From a virus: a stretch of DNA of 64,000 bases. Under the pieces are notes generated by a model. The model was given only the letters and a program-made list of their open reading frames with translations, searched no databases and was not told the DNA's origin. Location: the IMG/VR virus record IMGVR_UViG_3300042359_000646, positions 62,001-126,000 of that record. One strand, given 5' to 3'. Below are positions 49,507 to 59,811 of the stretch, one piece after another (within the stretch, counting starts at the first letter, position 1; every line of letters begins with the position of its first letter). Made by a program: the position numbers and the translations under genes.

Positions 49507-51440
49507 TAATCCTTAATTTCAATGTTCTCCCTTACATCACCCACAAAGCCGCTTGGGAAGAGCGACGGCTGTTCCCCTAGCTCTGCTTGCTGTTCAGGGT
49601 TTGGCGCAAACACCAGAAGCGATTCCGAGTCATTTGCAGCAATAGGTCTGTACCCAATATTGTAAGTACTAATTCCTCCAGCACCAAAGCTCCCTAATAT
49701 CTGATTGTAGACGTTTATGTAAGCATTCTGGCTATTAAGTGCATTTGGCGGATAGAAGCCCGACACAGCCGCAAAACCCGACTGAGGTATTGTAACTGAG
49801 CTATCGTAATATCTATCGCCAGAGGACGAATTACTGACAACTCTGCGAGGATTGACTTGATAGTAGTAACAGCCATCGTGCGAAAATAGTGGCGGCATCG
49901 AGTATTTCAACACAAACTCAAAAATACCTTGCCTAACAGCCCAAAAGCCACTCTCAGGGTTAATAGGCGTACCCCAAGTAGTCATAGCTCTATTAGGTAT
50001 ATCGGTTTTTATAAGTGCGCCATAAGGATTTGCGCCATCAACAAATAGTGCAGATTTAAAAGTACCTCCAGTGGAGCTTAATCTATCGCCAAAATACGTG
50101 AACTGATTTTTAACTGTTGGGTAAACATCTAAAATTTTGCCATAAGTCCACCAATACTGATATCCCCATGAATAGCTGACACCCCTTTCACCTTGCGCGT
50201 ACTTAATGTCATAAGGTTGCTCAATTTTTCCTTCTGCCATACCCATATCAAGTCGCAGCATATTTACACCTTCCTTAGAAGCCGCTAGTACTCCAAAAGG
50301 ATTAGGTCGCAACACATTTGATTCTTGCTTATATTTGTGTAAACTGAATCTAGCTTCATCAGTCCCGTAGTCAGGGTCTTTTCGCTTAGATGCAAGCCGA
50401 TAGTTGGTATTTCCGACGTAAGTGGCTTGGGAGTTGCAGGTTTCAGTGATTGTTTTTTGAGTCAGGTAATTAGCTGACATTTCAGGACGCAAACACAAAT
50501 CAAGGGCATAGTTCGAGTTTCTTTTCTGCACAAGTACCGAAGTTTCGTCAAAAGCTTGTTGGTCAAATTGCACGGAGGCATTTCTACTGCGTTTCCTAAG
50601 TACTGACTGCCCTCTGCACCAAGTAAATGAATATGTTGGTGTAACACTGTAGGAAACAACCGTAACGCCTAATCTGGACTTACCATTACTGATTTGCTTA
50701 TATCTGCTATCATCTCTTGGCGCAAACCCGTATACAGGAATTTTGTCGTCTGAGTCGATGGCTAAAGCGCCCCAAATACCTCCCCCCAAGTACTTAAGCG
50801 ACTCCAGAGAGAAATTCTCCTTGAAACAGCTAGGAACTCCAGTATCATCAAGGTTAAGCTCATATACTGTCTTTTCTGTAACAACTATTCCATCATTAGC
50901 TGGTGATATGTCTGCATTGTCGATAGTAACCAAACGCCAGTCCACATCTTTTAAGCCATATTGCCTAGTAACAACAGATTTAACATAGGCAAGATGTACG
51001 CTCCAGCCTTCTCGGTTTTTAGAGTTGGCTGTAACAAACGCTTTTATCTGGGTCTGGTAGCTATCACAGAAAAAAGTGAAGATTGGTTCGTTAACGCCGT
51101 ACAGGTCTTCATCGACGAAAACTGAGAAGTAGTTGATGAGGTCTTCTTCTGTCTCTGGGAACTTAACTGGCGCTGGCAGAGGGAATTGGGCTAGCACAGC
51201 GCTTCGCTCTAAGTTGGCTTGAGCTATACGCAACCGAGATGTGACGGTATCGATGGAAAGTTGGTCGAGCCGTCTGACCGTGACTAATTTAAAAAGTGAT
51301 TCTGTCGATTTTCTTTGTTGGGTTCGTTTTTGCGTTCTCGTTTCTACGACAGATTGATTGGAAATTAGTAACCATTCATTCGTCTGATTTTCGCGAAGAT
51401 AAATTTTTCCTGTAGAATCACGTTTGATAAATCTTCCCAT
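49506..51440 (-). CDS. Large virion structural protein
   Basis: 644 aa. Begins MGRFIKRDSTGKIYLRENQT, then a mostly beta protein with repeated aromatic/Gly segments (FTYFGDRLSSTGGTFKS, YYYQVNPRRVVSNSSSGDRY). No enzyme motif; probably a tail or baseplate protein. Its gene lies immediately after the 1644-aa adhesin in transcription order. Family not recognised. Confidence 0.55.
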   Translation of the reverse strand: MGRFIKRDSTGKIYLRENQTNEWLLISNQSVVETRTQKRTQQRKSTESLFKLVTVRRLDQLSIDTVTSRLRIAQANLERSAVLAQFPLPAPVKFPETEEDLINYFSVFVDEDLYGVNEPIFTFFCDSYQTQIKAFVTANSKNREGWSVHLAYVKSVVTRQYGLKDVDWRLVTIDNADISPANDGIVVTEKTVYELNLDDTGVPSCFKENFSLESLKYLGGGIWGALAIDSDDKIPVYGFAPRDDSRYKQISNGKSRLGVTVVSYSVTPTYSFTWCRGQSVLRKRSRNASVQFDQQAFDETSVLVQKRNSNYALDLCLRPEMSANYLTQKTITETCNSQATYVGNTNYRLASKRKDPDYGTDEARFSLHKYKQESNVLRPNPFGVLAASKEGVNMLRLDMGMAEGKIEQPYDIKYAQGERGVSYSWGYQYWWTYGKILDVYPTVKNQFTYFGDRLSSTGGTFKSALFVDGANPYGALIKTDIPNRAMTTWGTPINPESGFWAVRQGIFEFVLKYSMPPLFSHDGCYYYQVNPRRVVSNSSSGDRYYDSSVTIPQSGFAAVSGFYPPNALNSQNAYINVYNQILGSFGAGGISTYNIGYRPIAANDSESLLVFAPNPEQQAELGEQPSLFPSGFVGDVRENIEIKD

Positions 51441-51445
51441 CTCAG

Positions 51446-54400
51446 TTAATTTTTTGCTAATGGTAAATTTGGCGGAGTAAAATCTGAATTATATCTAGTA
51501 GTGCCGTAGGTTATTCTAAATGATTGAATGTAACCTGAGAAATTCGTAATAGCTGCTCCTATATGTAAATCTGCATCCCAACTCATATCACTATTCTTAG
51601 TTTTGTCGCGAAGCTCACCATCAATATACAGCTTAGTGGATTTTGTACTAGCAGAATTAGTTAGAGCAACGTGAAACCACTTCCGCACCTCTAAATCTTC
51701 AGCTATAGCAGGTTGAGTGTAATTTGGGTTGCTCTTGTAGATGCGAAGTGTCGCCTCGTCATTGAATGCGAATATTTTTGGCGAGGTATTTCCCGATGAG
51801 AGAATGCCTTGCAAGATACTGTTCGACGAATATGAACCTGATAAAGAGGTCACATCACCTACTATAGGCTCTGGTGCATACTCAACTGCATCTACTGCAC
51901 TTCCAATCACCAAATTGTTACTACGAGTGAATAGTCCCGAAACAGCTTGAATACTTGTGTTAAAAGTACTTGACAATGAGGTGTAGACTTTATATCCAAG
52001 AGCATTAGCCATTTTTGACCACTCCGCAACAAACCCATTAGCTCCCTTAACTCTATTTTCTGCCACTTCTGGAGATTCAATCGCTGAATCACTAGTAACC
52101 GAAACGCTATTAACATCGCCAACCAATTTATTGTCAAATCCATCTACTTTCCTTGAAAAATCACTCGTATTTGATATATCAACAACATAATCAGTAGCTC
52201 CAACAATATCACTCCAACTAATATTGAATGAAGTCGGTGTTACATCGGACGCAGGGCTTGCAATAGGGGCAGAAAGAGAGAATGTGGTCAATGAGGACAA
52301 ATAGATGTAGAACTCGATGCAATAGTCTTGGTTGGCGCTCAGAGGCTGCTGAAGCGTTGCCACAATGCTCGAACCCTGACCATTAAACCGCATAGACTTT
52401 AACAAGCCAGTAGGATACTCATCTCCGACTACATCGACATTATTTACTGCAAGTGTGACCTCATACTGGCTCTCGTCAACGATATTCGTTCCAGTGGGTT
52501 GAAGCAGCAGCAATGTTTGGTTGTAGTACGGGTCGGGTAAGTAGGCGGGAACCACAGCAATCCTAGTAAGTGTGTTCGATGCTTGATTCAAAGTGCCAAT
52601 TGCCGATGCGACCGTATTTGCCGCCACTGAGACTGAAAAAGTACCACTTGTGAGCGCCTGAATTTCAAACGAGTAGCTATTGTTGTTACTTGCCTTGAGA
52701 AGACCACCCACAATACAATTAGTCAGTGTCAGAGCCGCCAAACTGAAGGCTGGAGCATCTTTGTTGAGAGTAACTGTCGCATATAGCTTGTAGCTGTTAT
52801 CGTTAGGCTGAGTAGTGGCAAAAACAATAGTGAAAGGACTATTCTCTACAAAAACGGCTGTATTGTTGGTAGTTGCGCTGAAATCCTTGTTTGGTAAGCT
52901 TGGCTCATTGTGAATTGCTATGTTGAAGTACACTTTCTGGTCAGTTACTTCGTTTTCCAATAATAGCGTTGCAACATAAGTGTTGTACTGAGTATTCACA
53001 ACGTCAGCAGATTGCCCTAAAATCGTCACTACAGGCAAATTAGTAAGCGCGATGATGCTATTGAAGGTCAGCGACAGTGTATTGCCATTGACAGCCTTAT
53101 TTGACACGTAGTTGTCCGATACCAATGAAATGTAGTCGAGCAATTCTGTTACATCGAGGATATTTGTAACAAGTGGGTATGGGATTAGAGGTACATCGTG
53201 TTGGTAAGCTGTGTAGAGAGCTTTTCCAACTGTGAGGCGTAAGTTCGACAAAAAGTACGGTGCTTGAGTGACGCGATTTTTGTAGTAGCCAATTTTTAGG
53301 TCGCCACTAGAGATGTTGATAACATTACCTGACTGCACAAGCCCAATCCGCACCCCATTACGATAAAACCGATAGACATTGCCCTTTTTCGTAATTGCAA
53401 AATGAGGGAATTTCTGCTGTAAGGTGTATGCTCCATTCTCGTATGCTGGATAAACTGGATTGTTACCTGAAAATACGTCTGTCTCAGCTAAAGTAACCCC
53501 AGAGAACAAGCTAGTAGGTAAGTCGATGCTTCGAGCCATGACTATGTTGCCATTAACCGCTAGAACTGCAAAACCAAAACCAGACTTCTCGACAGAAAAG
53601 AGATGAGCTGTATTCTGAGGGCTAAAAGTGTTGCCGCGATAGTGAAATTCAATAGTCCAATCCCCAGTAAGCACTAACGATGAACTTTGACCAATGGCTT
53701 CAAAATTATCATAAGTCAATCCAGACTGCTCTAATTGAGGCACTACCGCCAAAGAACTATCTGTACCTATAGGAAATACCGTAGAAGAAAATAACGTGTT
53801 GTTGGTGACTATTTCAGCTAGTTGATATTGGTTTGGTGAAACATCATTGATTGTGGTTGATAACTGAAAAGGTAGTTGCAAAATTGGGAAAGATTCAGCA
53901 TAAATCCGTGCAAGCAAGTTACTTTTTGATGAGCTAATGTTAGAGTCCGTTATACCAGCACCTTCTAGCGCCTGAACATACACCACACCTTGTTTTTCGG
54001 GAGTTATGTTGAATTGGTAAGTCTGCTTCAACTCGTCAATCAAATTTAGGTTGGACAAAACGCCATTTGAAACACCTATTTTGCTAATGTCGAACGTAGT
54101 GATAGCTGCATCCCAAGTAATTGTGCAACTGAAAGCTTCGTTAATGTAAGGGCTTGAACCGCTTGTTATGGTGGGTACAGGCGCATTTTTGTTGATGACA
54201 TACGATTGACCTTCAAAGCTTAACTCACCTGTGTAATTCGATATAAGTGTTGAGATGCCTTTATATCTGACCGTTCTCCTATCTACAAAATTTAAGCCTA
54301 GTTTGCCATTACCAGTTCCAGTTGTGGCTGTAACAACGTACTCAAGCTCGTTATTTTTGACAATGGTAGTCAGTGCCGCGCCAGCTACACCTTCTATCTG

Positions 54401-56380
54401 AGAAAGGCTAAAATCCGCAAGAACCAAGTTATCAACTGCTTGTGCAAGGTAAACATACCACTGACAAGTGCTGGTGCTAATAGATGGGGTAGTGACGACA
54501 GTAACAATAGCCAAAATTCGTGCTTTGGGGTGAGTTAGCACGTTAGTTGTCAAAGGTAGAGGTTGTAGGCAGTGATTATAGAAATAGTCGTTAGGGACGG
54601 TCGAACTTACAAAGCGGTTGGCATTGGTGACGCGCAAACCCTTAACACCTAAAGTTCTTGTAGCCCCTCCACTAGATGATACCCAAGGCTGATACAGACT
54701 GCCAAATTTAAGTTCGAGTTTGTTTGTCTCTTGATACAGAGTGCCAGCGTAGGCAACCGTTTTTACATTAACTCCGTTGATATAGAAGTACAAAAAGCCG
54801 TCTTCCCTTGAAACAGCTAAATGAGTGTTAGGTTCGCCAAAAACCGATGCAATTTTTACTGTGCTGGTAGTGATATTGGAGTTGATGGAGCCATTGTTGT
54901 AGAAAAGAATGTCTGTGCTAGGTAAAACGTAATCGGTCAAAGTACCGCCCCATCGAGTTACTAAGTTGCCAGTTTCAGAGCTAAAAGTCTTCCAATTAAT
55001 GCCATCTTCGCTGCAACTAAAGCTGAGATATGCCCCAAGCCTTCTGTGAATATATTGTAAGTCAGAGTAAAAGCTAAAGTCAATGCTGGCAACTAGTTTG
55101 TTATTAGAGGTGAGCGACAGCAGATTAACCTTCTCAACACCATCTGTATCTGAAATATTGAGACTTAGCCATTCTTCTAAAGTTTTGTTCTGCAAAAGAC
55201 CAGCATTATTCTCAAAAAGACCAAGATAAAGCTCCATAGTCCATCGGGAAGTAGATAAATTGGTCGTAATCTGCTCAGAGGTGTAAGTGGTGTTGCCTTC
55301 AAGTTCTAAGAAGCCGCTATTGAAGTTTGGTACTTTTTTGCGTAGCTCTGCATTACTAAGTCGCTTGAAATTTGGTGCATAGTTATAGGCATCAAACTGT
55401 AGAGGGAAATTGAAGAGCGTAGCTGCGTAACTAGCATCAATCCTATTGGCTACAGCGTTTTTTGGCAGTGGTAGGGTGTAATTGTAGAAAGAAGAGGAGT
55501 ATCTTGAGACAGTTTTGGTGATTCTGAAGTTGGAGATGCCGCCACTAAAACTTGCATCAATCATATTGGTTGAGATAAAGCCAATCAGTGAGTCAGCAAG
55601 AAGTGGCGCTCCCAAAGAAAGCCTTGTTAGCGCAGTGTCAGCGTTGTCAGCAGCATTGAAAGTTAAGTTGTAGGAAAAAGTGTAGCTGTTTGTTTGTGTG
55701 AAATTGATGTAAGTTTTTAGTTGATTAGCTTCCCTGACAATTGCGACTGTGTAAAACTGATTGACGGCTATTGGTGAGGTGTTTATTTTGAAGGTCGCAC
55801 CTTTAGAGTAGAAATAAAGGTCTGTGTTCAGTAAAAATAGTCCGTAGCCGTTCGTACTGTTGTTGGAGCTTGAAATACTTGGTGTTTGCCTGTAATCACC
55901 TGCATTGATTTGTATACAAGCCCCCATACCAAAAACAGTTTGAACTGGGTAAATTGTGTCTACATAAAAAGACAAGTCAATAGTGAAATTATCCGTACCT
56001 AAACTAAACCCCTCAGAATATCCACTTAGTTGCACATCACAGTAGCTTGGCTTGACTAACGATTCACCTTGCCCTAGATTAAGTTCCGCAGCCCTACTGA
56101 TACGATTTATTGCGTTTGGGATGCGTAGACATGAACTGACACCTGCAAGAGTCGGTATTCCTGTGGTTGGGTAATTTATTGCGGAATCGATGCTTGTTCC
56201 AGTGAAATTTTTGACATGGCGCTGAAAACGTGAATAATCGCGGCTAAATGGTAGACCTCGACTGTTATCGCTTGCGCTTCCTGAAATGAGCAAGATAACG
56301 TCATTGAAATATACGTCCTCGACCACAGAGTTCGTGGCATCAGCGCTTGCTAGGTATTTTGCTAGAGTCTTTCCTTCCAT
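51446..56380 (-). CDS. Giant multi-domain adhesin (LamG, Ig-like and fibronectin III)
   Basis: 1644 aa, the largest gene here. Several ConA-like/LamG modules (near 120-310, 500-620, 900-1080 and the last ~300 aa), each with typical strands such as FTIDLSFYVDTIYPVQTVFG and TGDWTIEFHYRGNTFSPQN. Between them are Ig-like (PIPYPLVTNILDVTELLDYI..) and fibronectin III segments (SFNISWSDIVGATDYVVDIS). It ends FSGYIQSFRITYGTTRYNSD, the common LamG closure. A long receptor-binding fibre or tail spike is likely. Overlap with no neighbour; it may be transcribed together with 49506. Confidence 0.75.
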   Translation of the reverse strand: MEGKTLAKYLASADATNSVVEDVYFNDVILLISGSASDNSRGLPFSRDYSRFQRHVKNFTGTSIDSAINYPTTGIPTLAGVSSCLRIPNAINRISRAAELNLGQGESLVKPSYCDVQLSGYSEGFSLGTDNFTIDLSFYVDTIYPVQTVFGMGACIQINAGDYRQTPSISSSNNSTNGYGLFLLNTDLYFYSKGATFKINTSPIAVNQFYTVAIVREANQLKTYINFTQTNSYTFSYNLTFNAADNADTALTRLSLGAPLLADSLIGFISTNMIDASFSGGISNFRITKTVSRYSSSFYNYTLPLPKNAVANRIDASYAATLFNFPLQFDAYNYAPNFKRLSNAELRKKVPNFNSGFLELEGNTTYTSEQITTNLSTSRWTMELYLGLFENNAGLLQNKTLEEWLSLNISDTDGVEKVNLLSLTSNNKLVASIDFSFYSDLQYIHRRLGAYLSFSCSEDGINWKTFSSETGNLVTRWGGTLTDYVLPSTDILFYNNGSINSNITTSTVKIASVFGEPNTHLAVSREDGFLYFYINGVNVKTVAYAGTLYQETNKLELKFGSLYQPWVSSSGGATRTLGVKGLRVTNANRFVSSTVPNDYFYNHCLQPLPLTTNVLTHPKARILAIVTVVTTPSISTSTCQWYVYLAQAVDNLVLADFSLSQIEGVAGAALTTIVKNNELEYVVTATTGTGNGKLGLNFVDRRTVRYKGISTLISNYTGELSFEGQSYVINKNAPVPTITSGSSPYINEAFSCTITWDAAITTFDISKIGVSNGVLSNLNLIDELKQTYQFNITPEKQGVVYVQALEGAGITDSNISSSKSNLLARIYAESFPILQLPFQLSTTINDVSPNQYQLAEIVTNNTLFSSTVFPIGTDSSLAVVPQLEQSGLTYDNFEAIGQSSSLVLTGDWTIEFHYRGNTFSPQNTAHLFSVEKSGFGFAVLAVNGNIVMARSIDLPTSLFSGVTLAETDVFSGNNPVYPAYENGAYTLQQKFPHFAITKKGNVYRFYRNGVRIGLVQSGNVINISSGDLKIGYYKNRVTQAPYFLSNLRLTVGKALYTAYQHDVPLIPYPLVTNILDVTELLDYISLVSDNYVSNKAVNGNTLSLTFNSIIALTNLPVVTILGQSADVVNTQYNTYVATLLLENEVTDQKVYFNIAIHNEPSLPNKDFSATTNNTAVFVENSPFTIVFATTQPNDNSYKLYATVTLNKDAPAFSLAALTLTNCIVGGLLKASNNNSYSFEIQALTSGTFSVSVAANTVASAIGTLNQASNTLTRIAVVPAYLPDPYYNQTLLLLQPTGTNIVDESQYEVTLAVNNVDVVGDEYPTGLLKSMRFNGQGSSIVATLQQPLSANQDYCIEFYIYLSSLTTFSLSAPIASPASDVTPTSFNISWSDIVGATDYVVDISNTSDFSRKVDGFDNKLVGDVNSVSVTSDSAIESPEVAENRVKGANGFVAEWSKMANALGYKVYTSLSSTFNTSIQAVSGLFTRSNNLVIGSAVDAVEYAPEPIVGDVTSLSGSYSSNSILQGILSSGNTSPKIFAFNDEATLRIYKSNPNYTQPAIAEDLEVRKWFHVALTNSASTKSTKLYIDGELRDKTKNSDMSWDADLHIGAAITNFSGYIQSFRITYGTTRYNSDFTPPNLPLAKN

Positions 56381-56435
56381 TACCTTCCTTTTATTCGCTT
56401 ACGCTCATTTCTTTCTGTCTACGAACGCCAGTGAG

Positions 56436-58046
56436 CTACCCTGCATCAGTAGTAGCAATCTTACCACGCTTCTTTACCACTCCAACACTATCCTTACGGG
56501 CTGAAAAAAGTATGATGTCAGATTTGCCATTTCCCGACAAAACTGGAGTTGTCCCACTAGGAAATAGTATGCTGTTGTCAAAAGCTACCGCACCTGTATT
56601 CTGTACCAATTCAACAATGAGTGCTTTAGTTTGATTATTAGCAAGTGTAGCGGTAAAGTTAATGTTAGTGATGGTGTTGCTTATATCTGCAACTGGAGTT
56701 TTTAATATTAAGTAGTCGTAATCAGCATCAAGGTCAATTGTGTAGTTTGTCGGTGAGGATATTATCACGGTGTTGGTCTTTATTTGGTCGCCAAGAGCCG
56801 TTATCACTTCGTTAGATAGCTTTGCCAGTCCAACGCTTCCGTCGGGCAGTGCAGGATTAAAAACGACCCACCTCCCAGTTGCAGGATTGGTATTAGGAAT
56901 CAGAACTGTGTCACCGTTGTCGGACGCAGTGGATGCAGCATCGTACTTGTAAGGTCTATTGACCGATTCAACCAAACGCACTTGACCAGATTTATATTGA
57001 ACTGAGTTCAAGCTCTTGAGCGCCGCAATGTTGTCCACTGGCGCGTCCCAGAAAAGAAGGTCTTGTAGAAGCGCGTAATTGACCAGCTTGGGGTAGATAC
57101 TGATGAAGGTCTTAGCCGAAATACCATCTAGAAGTTGAGACGTAGGCGACACTTCTAGGACTACAGCCGAACCATCGGGGATGCCCTTGTTGAACGCAAT
57201 ATCAAGCGTGGGGTACTCTTGCACCACTCCAAGGTTGTCGATACCAGTTGTATCCAAGGCGAAAGAGGTGAGGTTTAAGTATCCAATAATCTTGACACCA
57301 AAGACGAGCCGTATAGCTGGGTCAGAGGTGTATTCGCTTAGATTGAGACGTAAACCCGTCAAAGTACCGCCAGTGTCGTTCACAATCCAGTATTTGATAG
57401 GGACTGGAATGGAATTGATGTTTTCGAGTGGGGCAACAAGTAATGTGTCTTGGTCAGCGCTAATTACGTCAATTTCGGCTAACGCAGTGGTTTCGTATAG
57501 GCTTGCTTCTCTAGTTTTGAACCAGCGACCGCTATTGTGCGCTAACACGGTAATATTGTCTACGGGAGATACTGAACCGCTAATAAATTCGTACACAAAA
57601 CCCGACCCGTTGAGAAGTACCCTAAAGCCAGTTAATAGACCTGTGAGGGCGCTGATGTCTGCGGGGTTAGAATAGCTCGTCGGACTGTTTAAAGTGGCGT
57701 TAGCCGTGATTACTACGTTAGCTGGAGTGATTGGGGTTATGTAGTCTGCGGCAAAGTGATTAAAGCGGTAGATGATTCGAGAAGAGGTGTATGAGTTTGT
57801 AGTTGATACAGAGATGAGGGTTTCATGAATGTCTTCGTAGCTGAGTGTGTTAAAGTTGCTTGCGTCGATTGTTACACTACCGCTTGCGCTCACTGCGAGA
57901 GATTTTACGGGTGACGGGTTAGTATACCCAGCGCGATTTCGCCTAACTAAAAAAAAGTAGTACGTGTTTGCTGAGATGCTCCCACCAGATGTAGTAGTGA
58001 TGGTTGGTACAGGTAGGGTTTTTGACGCTGCGTAGGTTGTCTTCAT
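56436..58046 (-). CDS. Tail fibre protein with two GRW modules
   Basis: 536 aa. N-terminal domain beta-rich (fibronectin-like: TITTTSGGSISANTYYFFLV). GRW modules near residues 165-195 (DNITVLAHNSGRWFKT) and 360-395 (DNGDTVLIPNTNPATGRWVV). The C-terminal part (NYTIDLDADYDYLILKTPVA, ending DIILFSARKDSVGVVKKRG) looks like a phage tail-tip domain. Overlaps the 58046 gene by one base. Confidence 0.65.
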   Translation of the reverse strand: MKTTYAASKTLPVPTITTTSGGSISANTYYFFLVRRNRAGYTNPSPVKSLAVSASGSVTIDASNFNTLSYEDIHETLISVSTTNSYTSSRIIYRFNHFAADYITPITPANVVITANATLNSPTSYSNPADISALTGLLTGFRVLLNGSGFVYEFISGSVSPVDNITVLAHNSGRWFKTREASLYETTALAEIDVISADQDTLLVAPLENINSIPVPIKYWIVNDTGGTLTGLRLNLSEYTSDPAIRLVFGVKIIGYLNLTSFALDTTGIDNLGVVQEYPTLDIAFNKGIPDGSAVVLEVSPTSQLLDGISAKTFISIYPKLVNYALLQDLLFWDAPVDNIAALKSLNSVQYKSGQVRLVESVNRPYKYDAASTASDNGDTVLIPNTNPATGRWVVFNPALPDGSVGLAKLSNEVITALGDQIKTNTVIISSPTNYTIDLDADYDYLILKTPVADISNTITNINFTATLANNQTKALIVELVQNTGAVAFDNSILFPSGTTPVLSGNGKSDIILFSARKDSVGVVKKRGKIATTDAG

Positions 58047-58591
58047 TAATTAACCTCTTTTCTGCTCAGTCTGCTGGCGTATTTTTTAACAGTCTGAGGC
58101 ATACCATCAGGATATAAGTCTGGTTTAGGTATAGGCTCTTCCATCATACCTCCATATCCCTTGTAAGGGTCGGTACGGAATCCAAGATATCCCGTAGGAC
58201 TAGCTGCTCGGTCATCAGTTTTACGAATATCAGACCAACCAGTTTTAGGGAGTACGGCTGGTGCATCGTATTCGTTGTAGCTATGTCTAATAGGTCTACT
58301 TAAAGGGTCTTGTTTATCTAATCCTGATTGTCTAATAGCTCTTTTCCTACTTAATTTTTCTTCTAATTGCAGATTAACTTGGTTTAAGGTATTTTTTGGG
58401 ATTGTATTTATAAGACCTTTATCAAAATCTTTTGTTAGATTGCCAGAGATATTTCCTAATCCTGTTTCTAAAGTGGCAGGGTTTAGTCTCGATTTATCAG
58501 GTATCGCTATCTTTGTGCCTTGTAAATCGTACAATCGCTTCAGTTGTTTATTAGCTTGTCTAACGTACCCAAAGTCTGCGAAGTGTTGCAT
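58046..58591 (-). CDS. Virion protein with MQHFA N-terminus
   Basis: 181 aa. MQHFADFGYVRQANKQLKRL, then mixed helical and basic segments (LNQVNLQLEEKLSRKRAIRQ) and a Pro-rich middle ending in RLSRKEVN. Its first 14 bases (ATGCAACACTTCGC) are identical to those of the 7248-7631 gene. Probably structural; its gene is coupled to the tail fibre gene downstream. Confidence 0.55.
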   Translation of the reverse strand: MQHFADFGYVRQANKQLKRLYDLQGTKIAIPDKSRLNPATLETGLGNISGNLTKDFDKGLINTIPKNTLNQVNLQLEEKLSRKRAIRQSGLDKQDPLSRPIRHSYNEYDAPAVLPKTGWSDIRKTDDRAASPTGYLGFRTDPYKGYGGMMEEPIPKPDLYPDGMPQTVKKYASRLSRKEVN

Positions 58592-58595
58592 AGTT

Positions 58596-58766
58596 TTATT
58601 TCATAACCGTTGTGTTTGTTACAGGCGTAGCTATATTGAAAGTGAACGTCTCACTACCTTGTGTGAGTTTTACCCGATTTCCTTCTTGGACGACTCGCGG
58701 AACCACGTTTTGCAGCCCTTGCTTGATAGCGGCTAGCGCCTCGGTGTAGTTGATGTCTTGAGTCAT
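58596..58766 (-). CDS. Small structural or regulatory protein
   Basis: 56 aa from the ATG at 58766. A TATAAT at 58773-58778 (minus strand) lies only 7 bp before the ATG, suggesting a leaderless transcript; a longer start at 58805 is possible but would be upstream of that promoter. MTQDINYTEALAAIKQGLQN then VQEGNRVKLTQGSETFTFNI: helix then beta strands. Unknown. Confidence 0.45.
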   Translation of the reverse strand: MTQDINYTEALAAIKQGLQNVVPRVVQEGNRVKLTQGSETFTFNIATPVTNTTVMK

Positions 58767-58847
58767 CTCATTATTATACCTTGTCTCAGATTTCTTTTCT
58801 GCCAAACGAGCGACAGCGAGTTGTGTTATTATGTATATGCAACTATT

Positions 58848-59264
58848 ATGCCACTATATATGCCACACAAAACAACTAGACCATATTACCTCCACGTAGA
58901 GATTAGTGAAGCTAACAAATCTGTCATTGTAAGGCTCGACCGTCCACAATTGATGGAGTTCCATGCCCAACCTCGTACTGAACCCAACAAAGCTGAAATT
59001 GTCTTTTATCAGAAGATTTTTGGTACACCAGAGGAAATTGCAGCACTGTTTCCTTACTTCAACGAGTGGTTTCACGTTACAGCAGAAGAAATTCTGACTA
59101 TAAAAGGTCTGGCTCACAAGACAGATATTGCTGATAACCCAATCTGGTGTTCAGTCGGGTTTAAAGAGTTACTGAAAAAAGACTCTAAAGACACGCTCGA
59201 CAATCTCTTAGAATACTTGTGCTTGCTTGTTGAGCATCACTACGGTAAATTTCTCGGAATCTAA
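58848..59264 (+). CDS. Hypothetical protein
   Basis: 138 aa from ATG 58848 (58860 is the next possible). TRPYYLHVEISEANKSVIVR, then AEIVFYQKIFGTPEEIAALF and a helical end (DTLDNLLEYLCLLVEHHYG). Unknown family; first gene of the second accessory island. Confidence 0.55.
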   Translation: MPLYMPHKTTRPYYLHVEISEANKSVIVRLDRPQLMEFHAQPRTEPNKAEIVFYQKIFGTPEEIAALFPYFNEWFHVTAEEILTIKGLAHKTDIADNPIWCSVGFKELLKKDSKDTLDNLLEYLCLLVEHHYGKFLGI

Positions 59265-59289
59265 CAACCTAAACATACATCAATAAGTT

Positions 59290-59811
59290 ATGCCATTACC
59301 TTACAACTCTGGTCTAATGCTGAAAGTCACTTCCGATAGTGGCTCTCAGTTCTTTGCTGACTACTCTTTGAACTCCGATATTGAAAGATTCGGAAAAGAA
59401 GCTCTCGAACTAGGTTTGACTGGCGAAGCTATTTACGATTATGTGAAAGCTGAAACTTTTAAGATTGCACCTGCTGAATTTCCCACAACATTACCCAAAA
59501 CAACCAATATGACCTACCCAATCTCTAAATTTGTTGAAGCAGCCGAAGCATTACGTGAAGAATACGAAAATGCTGAAGTTACGTCGTCCGATACGTCGAT
59601 TACAGTCTCTCGTACTGTTGTCTCTGAAGAAGGTGCTACATATACTTATGGCATCGAGTTTACACCCCCTGATGCTGAATATGATGAGGAGCTTGTCGAA
59701 TTGTACGTTGAGGACTTGTACGAGTCACTTTATGGTGAGGATGTCGAGTACGAAGATGAAGAAGGTGAAGATGATGAGGAGACTATTACTGAAGAAGAGT
59801 TTGCAGTGTAG
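59290..59811 (+). CDS. Hypothetical protein with very acidic C-terminus
   Basis: 173 aa. Starts LPYNSGLMLKVTSDSGSQFF, a globular alpha/beta part, then EAAEALREEYENAEV and Thr-rich strands; the last ~35 residues are mostly Asp/Glu (EYEDEEGEDDEETITEEEF). Acidic tails of this kind can mimic DNA or bind basic partners; function unknown. Confidence 0.55.
   Translation: MPLPYNSGLMLKVTSDSGSQFFADYSLNSDIERFGKEALELGLTGEAIYDYVKAETFKIAPAEFPTTLPKTTNMTYPISKFVEAAEALREEYENAEVTSSDTSITVSRTVVSEEGATYTYGIEFTPPDAEYDEELVELYVEDLYESLYGEDVEYEDEEGEDDEETITEEEFAV

Noticed and set aside
49435-49513. tRNA-Thr acceptor formed by GGGTTA with TAATCC further downstream
   Set aside because: The pairing works, but CTTAATCCT also follows tRNA-Gly, so it looks like a repeated spacer. 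It would also require a 7-nt insertion between T-stem and acceptor.
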